Positions 10,161 to 18,170 are shown, counted from the first letter of the stretch. The stretch is 47,037 nt of DNA from Thiobacillus sp. (GCA_024709425.1 JANJWS010000009.1:1-47037), one strand, 5' to 3'. Program-made: numbers and translations. The notes: generated by a model from the sequence alone, not told the origin.

Positions 10161-10189
10161 AACGGGTCCCTTCGGGGGCCCGTTTTTTT
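10161..10189 (+). terminator. Rho-independent terminator of the porin gene
   Basis: AACGGGTCCC and GGGGCCCGTT form a 10-bp stem (one G-U pair) closed by a stable TTCG tetraloop and followed by a T run. It lies 27 bp after the porin stop. Confidence 0.93.
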
Positions 10190-10516
10190 ATGGGCGTTCG
10201 CAATCGGGGATGGAGCTACCCGATCGTCCTGGACACGCTGGCCAGCTGCCGGGATCCGCGTGAAAGCGCGATGAGCGACGAGGGTTCGTCCTCCCGTGCG
10301 CGTTTTGTCCGGCAGGGCAGTACGAGGTGTCTGGCACGCCGCTTCGGGCGTCTGCGTTTGTGGCCGGGCCGAACTCGCTTCGAAGCAGGGCTTGCGCGGG
10401 CTTTCTTCGCATGTCGTCGCGGGCCTGCGGCCTGCAACGACAAATGTCGCGGCCGACGCCCGGTCGCCGCGCACTGCCGGGTGCGCCCAACGACGGTTTC
10501 CAGGATAATTCCTCGC
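10190..10516. other. Non-coding GC-rich stretch between porin terminator and Cys-rich gene
   Basis: No gene with plausible composition is seen here. The last 30 bases contain GCGCCCAAC, CGGT and AGGAT in the same order and spacing as just before the cytochrome c gene at 26722, which suggests a remnant of a dispersed repeat. The stretch 10420-10450 (GCCTGCGGCC, CGACAAATGTCG) is full of short inverted repeats. Confidence 0.35.
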
Positions 10517-10999
10517 ATGCACAAGCGAACATGCCAGCCCTGCACGGCGTGCTGCGATGGTTGGGTCCAAATGGTCATCGACGGCGTCCCGGTGTACCCG
10601 GGGCATCCCTGCCCTCACAGCACCGGCAAGGGCTGCGACGACTATCTGAACCGACCTGTTGACCCTTGCCACAATTTCAACTGCGGCTGGGTTGCCGAGG
10701 GTAGCCCGCTGCCCGAGTGGATGAAACCGAATAACGGGAAGGTCATCGTCATTTTCGGAAAAATGCAGTGGAACGGGCGACCGGTCGATCTTGCCGTGCC
10801 GGTGGGTCGGCGGATTCCTCCGCGTTCGTTGAATTGGTTGCGTGAGTTCGCCACGAGAAACCTGCGTCCCTTGATCTATACCGAGCAGATTCTGGAAGCC
10901 GGCGAGTTCCAAAAAGAACAAATTGTTCGGGGATATGGGCCGCCGGCGTTCCAGGACGACTTGCGGGGCTGGGAAAGGGAAGGCCGAAAGTTGTGGTGA
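10517..10999 (+). CDS. Cysteine-rich protein, possible metal-cluster binding (YkgJ-like pattern)
   Basis: 160 residues from MHKRTCQPCTACCDGW. The N-terminal 60 residues hold a cysteine array (CQPCTACC, then CPHSTGKGC, CHNFNC) that resembles the zinc/iron-chelating YkgJ-type proteins. The C-terminal 100 residues are mixed alpha/beta without a motif I recognise (VIVIFGKMQWNGRPVDLAVPVG). No signal peptide or membrane segment is visible, so it is probably cytoplasmic. Gene borders are clear, but function is unknown. It lies downstream of the porin terminator and is probably transcribed separately. Confidence 0.7.
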   Translation: MHKRTCQPCTACCDGWVQMVIDGVPVYPGHPCPHSTGKGCDDYLNRPVDPCHNFNCGWVAEGSPLPEWMKPNNGKVIVIFGKMQWNGRPVDLAVPVGRRIPPRSLNWLREFATRNLRPLIYTEQILEAGEFQKEQIVRGYGPPAFQDDLRGWEREGRKLW

Positions 11000-11092
11000 G
11001 CGGCTCCGGCGCGGGAGGAAAAGCCGGGAGCAGGGGAGCATGCGAATCGGGCAGAAGCTCGCGTGTCAACTGCCCTTGTTTCCCTCCGTCCA

Positions 11093-12373
11093 TTACGCAG
11101 CCCGCCCGCCATGAGTACGGAAGCGCCGCACTGCGCCGAGCAGGTTGAGCCATAGGATGACGGTCGACAGCGCGAGGACGCCCCCGGCAGCGGGTGCGAC
11201 GATGGGCCAGAATACCGCGACGACGAACAGTGCGCAGGTGGCGAGGTGCAGGCGCCACTGCAACCGTTGGCGCTGCGGCGCGATCATGTCTTTCATGGTG
11301 GGAATGCTGCCGGCGCGCGCCTGCAGTTGCGCCTGCAGGTGAAACCAGGCGAGGAAGGACACGATCTTGTAGAGCATGCCGCATACGACGCTAACGGCGA
11401 AACCGCCGAGAAACAGGGTGCCGACAAGGAGTGGATAGGCGCGATTTGCCGCCCATGCAGGCCACAATTGTGCGACGAGCCATACCGCCACGCAGGCGAT
11501 GAGATTGGCCATGCCAAGGCGCCAGAAGTCGAGGGTGACGTCCGCGACCTTGCGCCGCCTCCGGGCCTGCAGTTGCAGTGTGGCGACGGCAAAGGAGAGC
11601 ACGACGGCGGCGAGTCCCGTCTTGACGAGAAACGCGGCTGGCGCGGGCAGTATGGGCGCGGCGGCGTGCAGCGCCAGCAGGAGGGCAAGCATGAAGGCAA
11701 GCCAGCGGCTGACGCGGGGCGGGTAGGGCGGGGTGAGCTGGAACATGGGTACGACCTGATAGGCGATACCCATTACCAGCAGCAATACCCATCCGAGCAG
11801 GCCGAAGGCGGCGTGTGTGTCGACACGGGACCACGCGGGCGGCAGGTCGATCCAGCCCGCGCGCGGCAGGGCCAGTGCGACGCCGAGGCACGCGGTCAGC
11901 ACGAGCCCGAGGAGCGCGAGTCGCATGCCGTTGACGGTGTCGGTCCGGCCGGCGCGCGCAAGGCTGGCAGCGGCAGCGGCGACGAATACGGCAAGCCCGC
12001 CCCCCAGCAGCACAAGTGCGGTCGTGAAGGTGGCCGGATCTGTGCCAAGAAATCCCAAGACCAGCGCGGCGCTGCCGAGCGCGAAGGGCACGTGGGTGAG
12101 CCACGCCACGAGGCGCGGGGTATGAAGCGGTACACCCGCCACCACAGGAAGCATTTGCGTCAGTGCGCCCAGCATGGTCATGCCGAGGAAGCCGAGGGTG
12201 ATCAGGTGGGTGAGGGCGAGCGCCTGCGGTGTCCAGCGGGACGCGAGTGCTTCGGGGATCAGCGCGACCAGCATGCCCGCCGCGAACAGGAACAGCGGCG
12301 CGGTGAGGAAGAACCGCAGCGGCAGCGAGAAGGGGGGCGCCTGTTCGAACGAGAGGCCGGCCTGCATGCGCAT
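11093..12373 (-). CDS. Polytopic membrane protein, heme-copper oxidase subunit I/NnrS-like
   Basis: 426 residues with about 12 predicted membrane helices. Histidines fall inside or at the ends of helices (LTHLITLGFLGMTMLGALTQ, VDTHAAFGLLGW, FLAWFHLQ), a pattern like NnrS and heme-copper oxidase subunit I relatives, but I cannot match the complete heme/copper ligand set. It starts 8 bp after the DUF2249 gene, downstream of a hemerythrin gene; both neighbours are families tied to oxygen and nitric-oxide chemistry. A role in nitric oxide or oxygen stress at the membrane is an inference from this context. It could instead be an uncharacterised permease. Confidence 0.6.
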   Translation of the reverse strand: MRMQAGLSFEQAPPFSLPLRFFLTAPLFLFAAGMLVALIPEALASRWTPQALALTHLITLGFLGMTMLGALTQMLPVVAGVPLHTPRLVAWLTHVPFALGSAALVLGFLGTDPATFTTALVLLGGGLAVFVAAAAASLARAGRTDTVNGMRLALLGLVLTACLGVALALPRAGWIDLPPAWSRVDTHAAFGLLGWVLLLVMGIAYQVVPMFQLTPPYPPRVSRWLAFMLALLLALHAAAPILPAPAAFLVKTGLAAVVLSFAVATLQLQARRRRKVADVTLDFWRLGMANLIACVAVWLVAQLWPAWAANRAYPLLVGTLFLGGFAVSVVCGMLYKIVSFLAWFHLQAQLQARAGSIPTMKDMIAPQRQRLQWRLHLATCALFVVAVFWPIVAPAAGGVLALSTVILWLNLLGAVRRFRTHGGRAA

Positions 12374-12381
12374 GGCGAAAC

Positions 12382-12630
12382 TCAGTCCGCGGCGCCCGGG
12401 GCGGCCCGGCGGATGCGGATCACGTAGCTGCCGTCTGCCTGCGCCTGGGTGTCGTGGCGCCAGCCGCGCTCGGCCAGCAGGGGATAGAGCGGGAAAGGCT
12501 CGCGCGGCAGCAGCAGCCGCACCGTCTGGCCCGGACCGGCAGCATCGAGCGCCGCCAGCACGCGTTCCAGCGGCTCGGGCGGTTCCAGCCCGCGACCATC
12601 GACAAGGATTTCGTTAATCGGTTTGGGCAT
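12382..12630 (-). CDS. DUF2249 (TusA-like fold) protein
   Basis: 82 residues starting MPKPINEILVDGRGLEPPEP. The pattern VDGRGLEPPEPLERVLAALD...LLLPREPFPLYPLLAERGW is typical of DUF2249, small TusA/SirA-like proteins often found with hemerythrins and nitric-oxide or nitrite-handling genes. The biochemical role is not established. The ATG and first codons recur twice more in the upstream repeat region (12691 and 12818), so the start lies in duplicated DNA. Next downstream, after 8 bp, is the membrane protein. Confidence 0.85.
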   Translation of the reverse strand: MPKPINEILVDGRGLEPPEPLERVLAALDAAGPGQTVRLLLPREPFPLYPLLAERGWRHDTQAQADGSYVIRIRRAAPGAAD

Positions 12631-12906
12631 CACGTTTGCCCCCTCTCCCCTTGGGGGAGAGGGTTGGGGTGAGGGCAAGCGAAGCGCACGGTTTGGGCAT
12701 CACGTTTGCCCCCTCTCCCGAAGCCCTCTCCCCGCCCTCTCCCGCAAGCGGGCGAGGGGGACAAGGCTGGGGTGGGTGGAATGGAGAGGGTTGGGGTGAG
12801 GGCAAGCGAAGCGCTCGGTTTGGGCATTACGTTTGCTCTCTCTCCCGAAGCCCTCTCCCCGCCCTCTCCCGCAAGCGGGCGAGGGGGACAAGGCTGGGGT
12901 GGGGGC
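12621..12906. repeat. Local repeat array duplicating the DUF2249 gene start
   Basis: GTTTGGGCATCACGTTTGCC, which on the minus strand covers the DUF2249 ATG and its ribosome-binding region, occurs at 12621, 12691 and (with two changes) 12818. Copies two and three are followed by an almost identical block CCCTCTCCCGCAAGCGGGCG...GACAAGGCTGGGGTGGG. The units thus have unequal lengths, about 70, 127 and 90 bp. The CCCTCTCCC/GGGAGAGGG cores can fold into hairpins. The array separates hemerythrin from DUF2249 and may act as a leader or attenuator. Confidence 0.9.
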
Positions 12907-12919
12907 GGCCCCATGCCCG

Positions 12920-13360
12920 TTAGTCCGGCAGCGCCTGCATGGCCAGGAGCAGAGCGTCACGCTCGGCGGCAAGTGCCTGGTCCGCCATCGGGTAGAGGAC
13001 GTTTTCCTCTTTCATGTTGTGCTGCTGCATCAGCATGTTGAGGGTTTCCGAATAACCGAGGTAGGCATCACCGTTGCCGGCGCGGGCGGCATCGGCCATC
13101 TGCTGCATCAGGTCGCGCATCTGCACGTGTTCGCCGCGCATGACTTCGGTCGGGCCCATGCGCATGCCGGTGCGGTTTTCGAAGGCGGGGAACAGGGCTT
13201 CTTCTTCCATTTTGAAGTGGTGCAGGGTGGCGGCGTGGAAGCGGCCGAACTGGTCGCGCGCGCGATCCCAGTCGTTTTTGGCTGCGGCGTCTTCGGCCGC
13301 GGCGAACAGTTCGTCGCAGGCGCGATGGTCGTTGCCCATGTATTCCTTGATGCTGTTCAT
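12920..13360 (-). CDS. Hemerythrin HHE-domain protein
   Basis: 146 residues, a single four-helix hemerythrin domain. Metal ligands appear in order: NDHRACDELF (His12), FHAATLHHFKMEEEALFP, GEHVQMRDLM and HNMKEENVLYP. These suit a di-iron site that binds oxygen or nitric oxide. It has no signal peptide, so it is cytoplasmic. It is divergent from nrdD with 146 bp between the start codons, and upstream of DUF2249 and the heme-copper-like membrane protein. The placement suggests a function in low-oxygen or nitric-oxide conditions alongside anaerobic DNA synthesis. Confidence 0.93.
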   Translation of the reverse strand: MNSIKEYMGNDHRACDELFAAAEDAAAKNDWDRARDQFGRFHAATLHHFKMEEEALFPAFENRTGMRMGPTEVMRGEHVQMRDLMQQMADAARAGNGDAYLGYSETLNMLMQQHNMKEENVLYPMADQALAAERDALLLAMQALPD

Positions 13361-13403
13361 GGCGATTCTCCGTAAGCCTCGGAAATATAAATTAATTCAG
13401 TTT

Positions 13404-13419
13404 ATCAGGGTATCCTGAT
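13404..13419. promoter_or_regulatory. Palindromic candidate operator between hemerythrin and nrdD
   Basis: ATCAGG-GTAT-CCTGAT is a perfect 6-bp inverted repeat with a 4-bp centre in the AT-rich middle of the divergent intergenic region. The half-site spacing resembles FNR/CRP-family sites (consensus TTGAT-N4-ATCAA), but the half sites differ, so the regulator is uncertain. It is placed to control both directions. Confidence 0.45.
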
Positions 13420-13506
13420 CTTAAATTCATCTTGACTTCGCCACAAGATGTCGTAGTCTTCATCCTCATTGGGCACAAAATGTTGTTGAGAGGAGAGAGA
13501 CCAGCC

Positions 13507-15522
13507 ATGAATGCAGTCGTAGCCGTTTTGCCCCGTGAAGTCCTCAAGCGTGATGGCCGCCGGGCGCCGTTCGACGCCAACAAGATCCGTTCCGCCATTC
13601 TACGCGCCGGCCAGGCCACGGGCGAATTCGGTGAGGCCGAGGCCGACCTGCTGACCGCCCAGACGGCCAAGGTGCTGATCCACAAATACCACGGCACCCC
13701 GCCCGGTATCGAAGGCATTCAGGACGTCGTCGAGCAGACCCTGATCGCCGCCAACCACCTCGAGACGGCGCGGGCCTACATCGTCTATCGCGAAAGCCAC
13801 AAGAAGCTGCGCGAGGACCGCAAGACCGTGGTCGACGTCGAATCGTCGATCAACGAATACCTGTCGCGCCAGGACTGGCGCGTCAACGCCAACGCCAACC
13901 AGGGCTACAGCCTGGGCGGCCTGATTCTCAACGTGTCGGGCAAGGTGGTGGCCAACTACTGGCTCAACCACGTCTATCCGCCGGAACTCGGCGAAGCCCA
14001 CCGCGACGGCTCGATCCACATCCACGACCTCGACATGCTGGCAGGCTACTGTGCCGGCTGGTCGCTGCGCACCCTGCTGCACGAGGGCCTGAACGGCGTG
14101 CCGGGCAAGGTCGAGGCGGGCCCGCCCAAGCACATGTCTTCGGCGGTCGGGCAGATCGTCAACTTCCTCGGCACCCTGCAGAATGAATGGGCCGGCGCGC
14201 AGGCGTTCAGCTCGTTCGACACCTACATGGCGCCGTTCATCCGCAAGGACAATCTGCCGTATTCGCAGGTCAAGCAGTACATCCAGGAACTGATCTACAA
14301 CCTCAACGTGCCGTCGCGCTGGGGCACGCAGACGCCGTTCACCAACCTGACTTTCGACTGGGTGTGTCCGGAAGACCTGCGCGAGCAGGTGCCGGTGGTC
14401 GGCGGCAAGGAAATGCCGTTCACCTACGGCGAGCTGCAGGCCGAGATGGACATGATCAACCGTGCGTACATCGAGGTGATGACCACGGGCGACGCCAAGG
14501 GCCGCGTGTTCACCTTCCCAATCCCGACCTACAACATGACGCCGGATTTCCCGTGGGAATCCGAGAACGCCACGCTGCTGTTCGAGATGACCGCCAAATA
14601 CGGCCTGCCCTACTTCCAGAATTTCATCAATTCGGAGATGAAGCCGAACCACATCCGCTCGATGTGCTGCCGCCTGCAGCTCGATCTGCGCGAACTCCTG
14701 AAGCGCGGTAACGGCCTGTTCGGTTCGGCCGAGCAGACCGGTTCGGTCGGCGTGGTGACGGTCAACTGCGCGCGTCTCGGTCACGAATACAAGGGTGACG
14801 AGGCAGGCCTGCTGCGCCGCCTGGATGCGCTGCTGGACATGGCGCGCAACGGCCTGGAAATCAAGCGCAAGGAAATCCAGCGCCTGATGGACAGCGGCCT
14901 GTTCCCCTACACCAAGCGCTATCTCGGCACGCTGCGCAATCACTTCTCGACCATTGGCGTCAACGGCGTCAACGAGATGATCCGCAACTTCACCGCCGAC
15001 GAGCACGACATCACCACGGTGTGGGGCCACGATTTCGCGGTGCGGCTGCTTGACCACATCCGTGCCCGCATCGGCGAATACCAGGAAGAAACCGGCCACA
15101 TGTACAACCTGGAAGCGACGCCGGCCGAAGGCACCACGTATCGCTTCGCGCGGGAAGATGCCAAGCGCTACCCCGGTATCCTGCAGGCGGGCACCCCCGA
15201 CGCGCCGTACTACACCAACTCGACGCAGTTGCCGGTGGGCTACACCGATGACGCCTTCGAGGCGCTGGAGCGGCAGGACGACCTGCAGCGCAAGTACACC
15301 GGCGGCACCGTGCTGCACCTGTACATGTCGGAGCACATCTCGTCGGCGGAGGCCTGCCGCAACCTGGTGCGCCGTTCGCTGGAACGCTTCCGCCTTCCGT
15401 ACATCACGATCACCCCGACTTTCTCGATTTGTCCCAAACATGGCTACCTCGCCGGCGAGCATGAGTTCTGCCCGAAGTGCGACGAGGAAGCCCTGTCCCG
15501 CAAACGCGCTGTTGCAGCTTGA
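13507..15522 (+). CDS. nrdD: Anaerobic ribonucleoside-triphosphate reductase, large part without glycyl-radical domain
   Basis: 671 residues from the ATG at 13507, preceded by GGAGAGAGA. The N-terminal ATP-cone begins around VLKRDGRRAPFDANKI. The catalytic barrel follows, with active-site cysteines in RSMCCRLQLDL (387/388) and the stretch GSIHIHDLDMLAGYCAGWS. The C-terminus reaches the zinc-site region CPKHGYLAGEHEFCPKC (642-658) and then stops. The glycyl-radical motif (RVxGY) that should come about 40 residues later in the same chain is missing here; it is encoded by the next gene, in the same frame after this TGA. Class III reductases make dNTPs without oxygen. The enzyme probably needs the small downstream polypeptide to work. 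Confidence 0.95.
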   Translation: MNAVVAVLPREVLKRDGRRAPFDANKIRSAILRAGQATGEFGEAEADLLTAQTAKVLIHKYHGTPPGIEGIQDVVEQTLIAANHLETARAYIVYRESHKKLREDRKTVVDVESSINEYLSRQDWRVNANANQGYSLGGLILNVSGKVVANYWLNHVYPPELGEAHRDGSIHIHDLDMLAGYCAGWSLRTLLHEGLNGVPGKVEAGPPKHMSSAVGQIVNFLGTLQNEWAGAQAFSSFDTYMAPFIRKDNLPYSQVKQYIQELIYNLNVPSRWGTQTPFTNLTFDWVCPEDLREQVPVVGGKEMPFTYGELQAEMDMINRAYIEVMTTGDAKGRVFTFPIPTYNMTPDFPWESENATLLFEMTAKYGLPYFQNFINSEMKPNHIRSMCCRLQLDLRELLKRGNGLFGSAEQTGSVGVVTVNCARLGHEYKGDEAGLLRRLDALLDMARNGLEIKRKEIQRLMDSGLFPYTKRYLGTLRNHFSTIGVNGVNEMIRNFTADEHDITTVWGHDFAVRLLDHIRARIGEYQEETGHMYNLEATPAEGTTYRFAREDAKRYPGILQAGTPDAPYYTNSTQLPVGYTDDAFEALERQDDLQRKYTGGTVLHLYMSEHISSAEACRNLVRRSLERFRLPYITITPTFSICPKHGYLAGEHEFCPKCDEEALSRKRAVAA

Positions 15523-15540
15523 CCCCCAAAGGAGACCCGC

Positions 15541-15729
15541 ATGAACGACATGACCATTCCGACCGCTTTCCTCGACGCCGCCACCGTGCTCAAGGACGAG
15601 GAGCGCACCCGTTGCGAAGTGTGGACCCGCGTGATGGGCTATCACCGTCCGGTGACCAGCTTCAACAAGGGCAAGCAGAGCGAACACCGCGAGCGCCAGT
15701 TCTTCGTCGAGTGCCGCTGCGCGGCCTGA
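15541..15729 (+). CDS. Detached glycyl-radical domain of anaerobic ribonucleotide reductase
   Basis: 62 residues. The core RTRCEVWTRVMGYHRP followed by SFNKGKQSEHRERQFF is the C-terminal glycyl-radical segment normally fused to NrdD; the Gly of RVMGY is the radical-bearing residue. It starts 19 bp after the nrdD stop, in the same frame, with its own AAAGGAG ribosome binding site 6 bases before ATG. It could therefore be made as a separate peptide that docks in the NrdD barrel, or occasionally as a fusion by readthrough of the TGA (followed by C, a leaky context). NrdG, encoded next, would install the radical. The motif reading is confident; the mechanism is inferred. Confidence 0.9.
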   Translation: MNDMTIPTAFLDAATVLKDEERTRCEVWTRVMGYHRPVTSFNKGKQSEHRERQFFVECRCAA

Positions 15730-15767
15730 CCGCCTCAACCCCGCCGCTCTTGCAGGGCGGCGCTTCG

Positions 15768-15793
15768 GGCCCCGCCGCGCGCGGGGCCGTTTT
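15768..15793 (+). terminator. Hairpin with short T tract between the glycyl-radical gene and nrdG
   Basis: GGCCCCGC (15768-15775) pairs with GCGGGGCC (15781-15788), then GTTTTG. The short T run suggests partial termination, which would lower nrdG expression relative to the reductase genes. Confidence 0.6.
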
Positions 15794-15809
15794 GTCAGCA
15801 GGATTCTCC

Positions 15810-16499
15810 ATGTTGCGCGTCGGCGGCCTGACACCGCTTTCCTCTACCGACTGGCCCGGCCAACTCGCGGCCGTGGTGTTCTGCCAGGGCTGCCCCTGGC
15901 GCTGTGGCTACTGCCACAATCCTGACCTCATTCCCGCGCAGGCCGAAACCGAACTCGCCTGGGATGATGTGATGGCCCTGCTGCGCCGCCGCCAGGGCCT
16001 GCTCGATGCGGTGGTGTTCTCCGGCGGCGAACCGACGCTGCAGGCCGATCTCGCTGAAGCCATGCGCGACGTGCGCGCGCTGGGCTTCAAGATTGGCTTG
16101 CACACCGGCGGCATGTATCCGAAGCGGCTTGACGCCGTGCTGCCGCTCGTCGACTGGGTGGGGCTGGATGTGAAGGCTCCGTTCGCCAACTACGCGGCCA
16201 TCACCGGTGTCGAAGGGAGCGGCGCGCGCGCACGGGAAGGGCTGGAACGGGTACTGGCTTCGGGCACCGATTACGAAGTGCGCACCACCGTGCATCCTGC
16301 CATGCTGAACGATGACGCGCTTGCCGGCCTGGCGCGCGATCTGGCCGAGCGTGGCGTCAAGCGCTACGTTTTGCAGGCCTTTCGGCCGCAGGGCTGCCGG
16401 GACGCCGACTTATGCGGCAAGGCCGCGCGCGGGCGCCCGTTACAGGAAGCGGCCCGCGACCTTGCCGGGCTGTTCCAGGATTTCACCGTCCGAGCGTGA
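15810..16499 (+). CDS. nrdG: Anaerobic ribonucleotide reductase activating enzyme, radical SAM
   Basis: 229 residues. The radical SAM CX3CX2C motif is Cys28, Cys32, Cys35 (CPWRCGYC) and binds a 4Fe-4S cluster that cleaves SAM. The GGE motif (FSGGEPTLQ) follows. The enzyme abstracts hydrogen from the glycine of NrdD, here on the separate 62-residue partner. The start ATG at 15810 matches the family N-terminus (LRVGGLTPLSSTDWPGQLAAVVF). It is downstream of nrdD in the same orientation, after a weak terminator. At 229 residues it belongs to the longer NrdG type rather than the 150-residue E. coli form. Confidence 0.93.
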   Translation: MLRVGGLTPLSSTDWPGQLAAVVFCQGCPWRCGYCHNPDLIPAQAETELAWDDVMALLRRRQGLLDAVVFSGGEPTLQADLAEAMRDVRALGFKIGLHTGGMYPKRLDAVLPLVDWVGLDVKAPFANYAAITGVEGSGARAREGLERVLASGTDYEVRTTVHPAMLNDDALAGLARDLAERGVKRYVLQAFRPQGCRDADLCGKAARGRPLQEAARDLAGLFQDFTVRA

Positions 16500-16616
16500 A
16501 GCCACCGTTGACCGCTTCACCCACGATATCGGATGGTGGTAACCCCACGGCATCGGGCCGAGGGTGGGCCGCGCACCGCCGTCTCAGGGACGGCCCTGCG
16601 CCACGGTACCCCCGCG

Positions 16617-16654
16617 CCCAACAAAAAAGCGGCCGAAGCCGCTTTTTTGTTGGG
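16617..16654. terminator. Bidirectional terminator between nrdG and erpA
   Basis: A perfect 17-bp stem, CCCAACAAAAAAGCGGC against its complement, surrounds a CGAA loop. Runs of A and T within the stem let it serve nrdG on the plus strand and erpA on the minus strand. The right arm is part of a duplicated 26-bp unit. Confidence 0.9.
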
Positions 16655-16697
16655 TCGAATCCAGATTTAAGTTTGTTGGGTCGAATCCAGATTTAAG
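16646..16697. repeat. Perfect 26-bp tandem duplication at the erpA 3' end
   Basis: The unit TTTGTTGGGTCGAATCCAG plus ATTTAAG occurs twice back to back (16646-16671 and 16672-16697). The second copy contains the erpA stop codon; the first runs into the terminator. Confidence 0.95.
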
Positions 16698-17043
16698 CGG
16701 AGAATGACGAGCCGCAGCCGCAGGTGGTCGTGGCATTGGGGTTCTTGATGACGAACTGGGCGCCTTCCAGGCCTTCCGAATAGTCGATCTCGGCGCCGAC
16801 CAGGTACTGGAAGCTCATCGAGTCGATCAGCAGGGTCACGCCGTTCTTCACCATGACGGTGTCGTCCTCGTTCTGCGTCTCGTCGAAGGTGAAGCCGTAC
16901 TGGAAGCCGGAACAGCCCCCGCCCGAGACGAACACGCGCAGTTTCAGGTCGGCGTTGCCCTCTTCGTCGATCAGGCTCTTGACCTTGGCCGCCGCGTTGT
17001 CGGTGAAGATCAGCGGGGATTCCATCTCGGTTACTGCATTCAT
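16693..17043 (-). CDS. erpA: Iron-sulfur cluster insertion protein ErpA
   Basis: 116 residues, A-type carrier that hands 4Fe-4S or 2Fe-2S clusters to apoproteins. The three conserved cysteines are Cys44 ([12 protein letters not shown]) and Cys108/Cys110 ([10 protein letters not shown]). ErpA rather than IscA is favoured by stand-alone placement beside argC and by [23 protein letters not shown] precedes the ATG. The stop codon lies within a 26-bp tandem duplication. Confidence 0.94.
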   Translation of the reverse strand: MNAVTEMESPLIFTDNAAAKVKSLIDEEGNADLKLRVFVSGGGCSGFQYGFTFDETQNEDDTVMVKNGVTLLIDSMSFQYLVGAEIDYSEGLEGAQFVIKNPNATTTCGCGSSFSA

Positions 17044-17141
17044 GGTAATGCTCCTAAATAAGGTGTGGGGTGATTATCCGCATCACCCGGCTTGCGTCAA
17101 GCAAAGACCCTGCCGAGCCAACGGAGTTCCTGCGCGCCGGG

Positions 17142-18170
17142 TCACGGCAACATGCCGACATCGGCAAGCGCGGTGTCCTCGGGTAGATCGAACAGGATGT
17201 TCATGTTCTGCACCGCCTGGCCGGCGGCGCCCTTGACGAGGTTGTCGATGACCGACAGCACGACCACGCTGTCGCTGCCCTTGGGCCGATGCACGGCGAT
17301 GCGGCAGACGTTGGCGCCGCGCACCGAGCGGGTTTCGGGGTGGGCGCCGGCGGGCAGCACGTCGACGAAAGCTTCGCCGGCGTAGCGTTTTTCGAACAGG
17401 GCCTGCAAGTCGATGTCGGCGCTCACTTTCGCGTAGAGAGTCGCGTGGATACCTCGGATCAGCGGGGTGAGATGCGGGACGAAGGTGAAGCCGACCGGCT
17501 TGCCGGCAAAGATCTCCAGGCCCTGCTTGATCTCGGGCCAGTGACGGTGGCCGGCGACGGCGTACGCCTTGAAATTGTCGGCCGCCTCGGCGAACAGGAT
17601 GTGCGTCTCGGCCTTGCGCCCGGCGCCCGACACGCCCGATTTGGCGTCCGCCACGAGAAACCCCGTCTCGACCACACCGGCCTCCAGCAGCGGCAGGAAA
17701 CCGAGCTGCACCGCGGTCGGGTAGCAGCCTGGGTTGGCGATCAGGCGCGCCCCCTTGATCTTGGCCCGGTTGATTTCCGGCAGGCCATACACCGCCTCGG
17801 CGACGAGATCGGGGCAGGCGTGCTGCATCTTGTACCACTGCTCCCACACCGCGATGTCCTTGATGCGGAAGTCCGCCGCCAGGTCGATGACCTTCACGCC
17901 GGCGTCGAGCAGGGCGCGGGTCTGCTGCATCGCCACGCCGTTGGGGGTGGCAAAGAACACCACGTCGCAGGCTTCCAGCCCCGCCTCTTCGGGCGTGGAG
18001 AAAGCGAGTTTCACGCGGCCGCGCAGGTTGGGGAACATGTCGGCGACCGGCATGCCGGCTTCCTTGCGCGAGGTGATCGCTTTCAACTCAACCTGCGGAT
18101 GGCGCGCGAGCAGGCGCAGCAGTTCGACCCCGGTGTAGCCCGTGCCGCCGACGATACCGACTTTGATCAT
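17142..18170 (-). CDS. argC: N-acetyl-gamma-glutamyl-phosphate reductase
   Basis: 342 residues, the third step of arginine synthesis (NADPH-dependent reduction of N-acetylglutamyl-phosphate). The N-terminal Rossmann motif [18 protein letters not shown] and the catalytic Cys149 in ANPGCYPTA are clear, as is [12 protein letters not shown] with the acid/base His. It lies between rpsI and erpA on the minus strand; a terminator separates it from rpsI, so it likely has its own promoter in the short gap upstream. Confidence 0.96.
   Translation of the reverse strand: MIKVGIVGGTGYTGVELLRLLARHPQVELKAITSRKEAGMPVADMFPNLRGRVKLAFSTPEEAGLEACDVVFFATPNGVAMQQTRALLDAGVKVIDLAADFRIKDIAVWEQWYKMQHACPDLVAEAVYGLPEINRAKIKGARLIANPGCYPTAVQLGFLPLLEAGVVETGFLVADAKSGVSGAGRKAETHILFAEAADNFKAYAVAGHRHWPEIKQGLEIFAGKPVGFTFVPHLTPLIRGIHATLYAKVSADIDLQALFEKRYAGEAFVDVLPAGAHPETRSVRGANVCRIAVHRPKGSDSVVVLSVIDNLVKGAAGQAVQNMNILFDLPEDTALADVGMLP

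Noticed and set aside
12630..12914. Several small minus-strand frames upstream of DUF2249 (each with a copy of the MPKP start)
   Set aside because: They arise from the repeated gene-start copies and run into repeat DNA; no conserved protein is encoded.
13437..13452. TTGACTTCGCCACAAG as an FNR box before nrdD
   Set aside because: Only one half site resembles TTGAT; the second half does not match, so the palindrome at 13404 was preferred as regulatory candidate.
15520..15522. TGA between the two nrdD parts as a selenocysteine codon
   Set aside because: No selenocysteine is expected there in the family, no obvious SECIS hairpin follows, and a good ribosome binding site serves the second gene.
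13600..15834. A 744-codon minus-strand frame opposite nrdD
   Set aside because: Shadow of the real gene in GC-rich DNA; His/Val/Arg-rich without family features, while nrdD on the plus strand is fully conserved.
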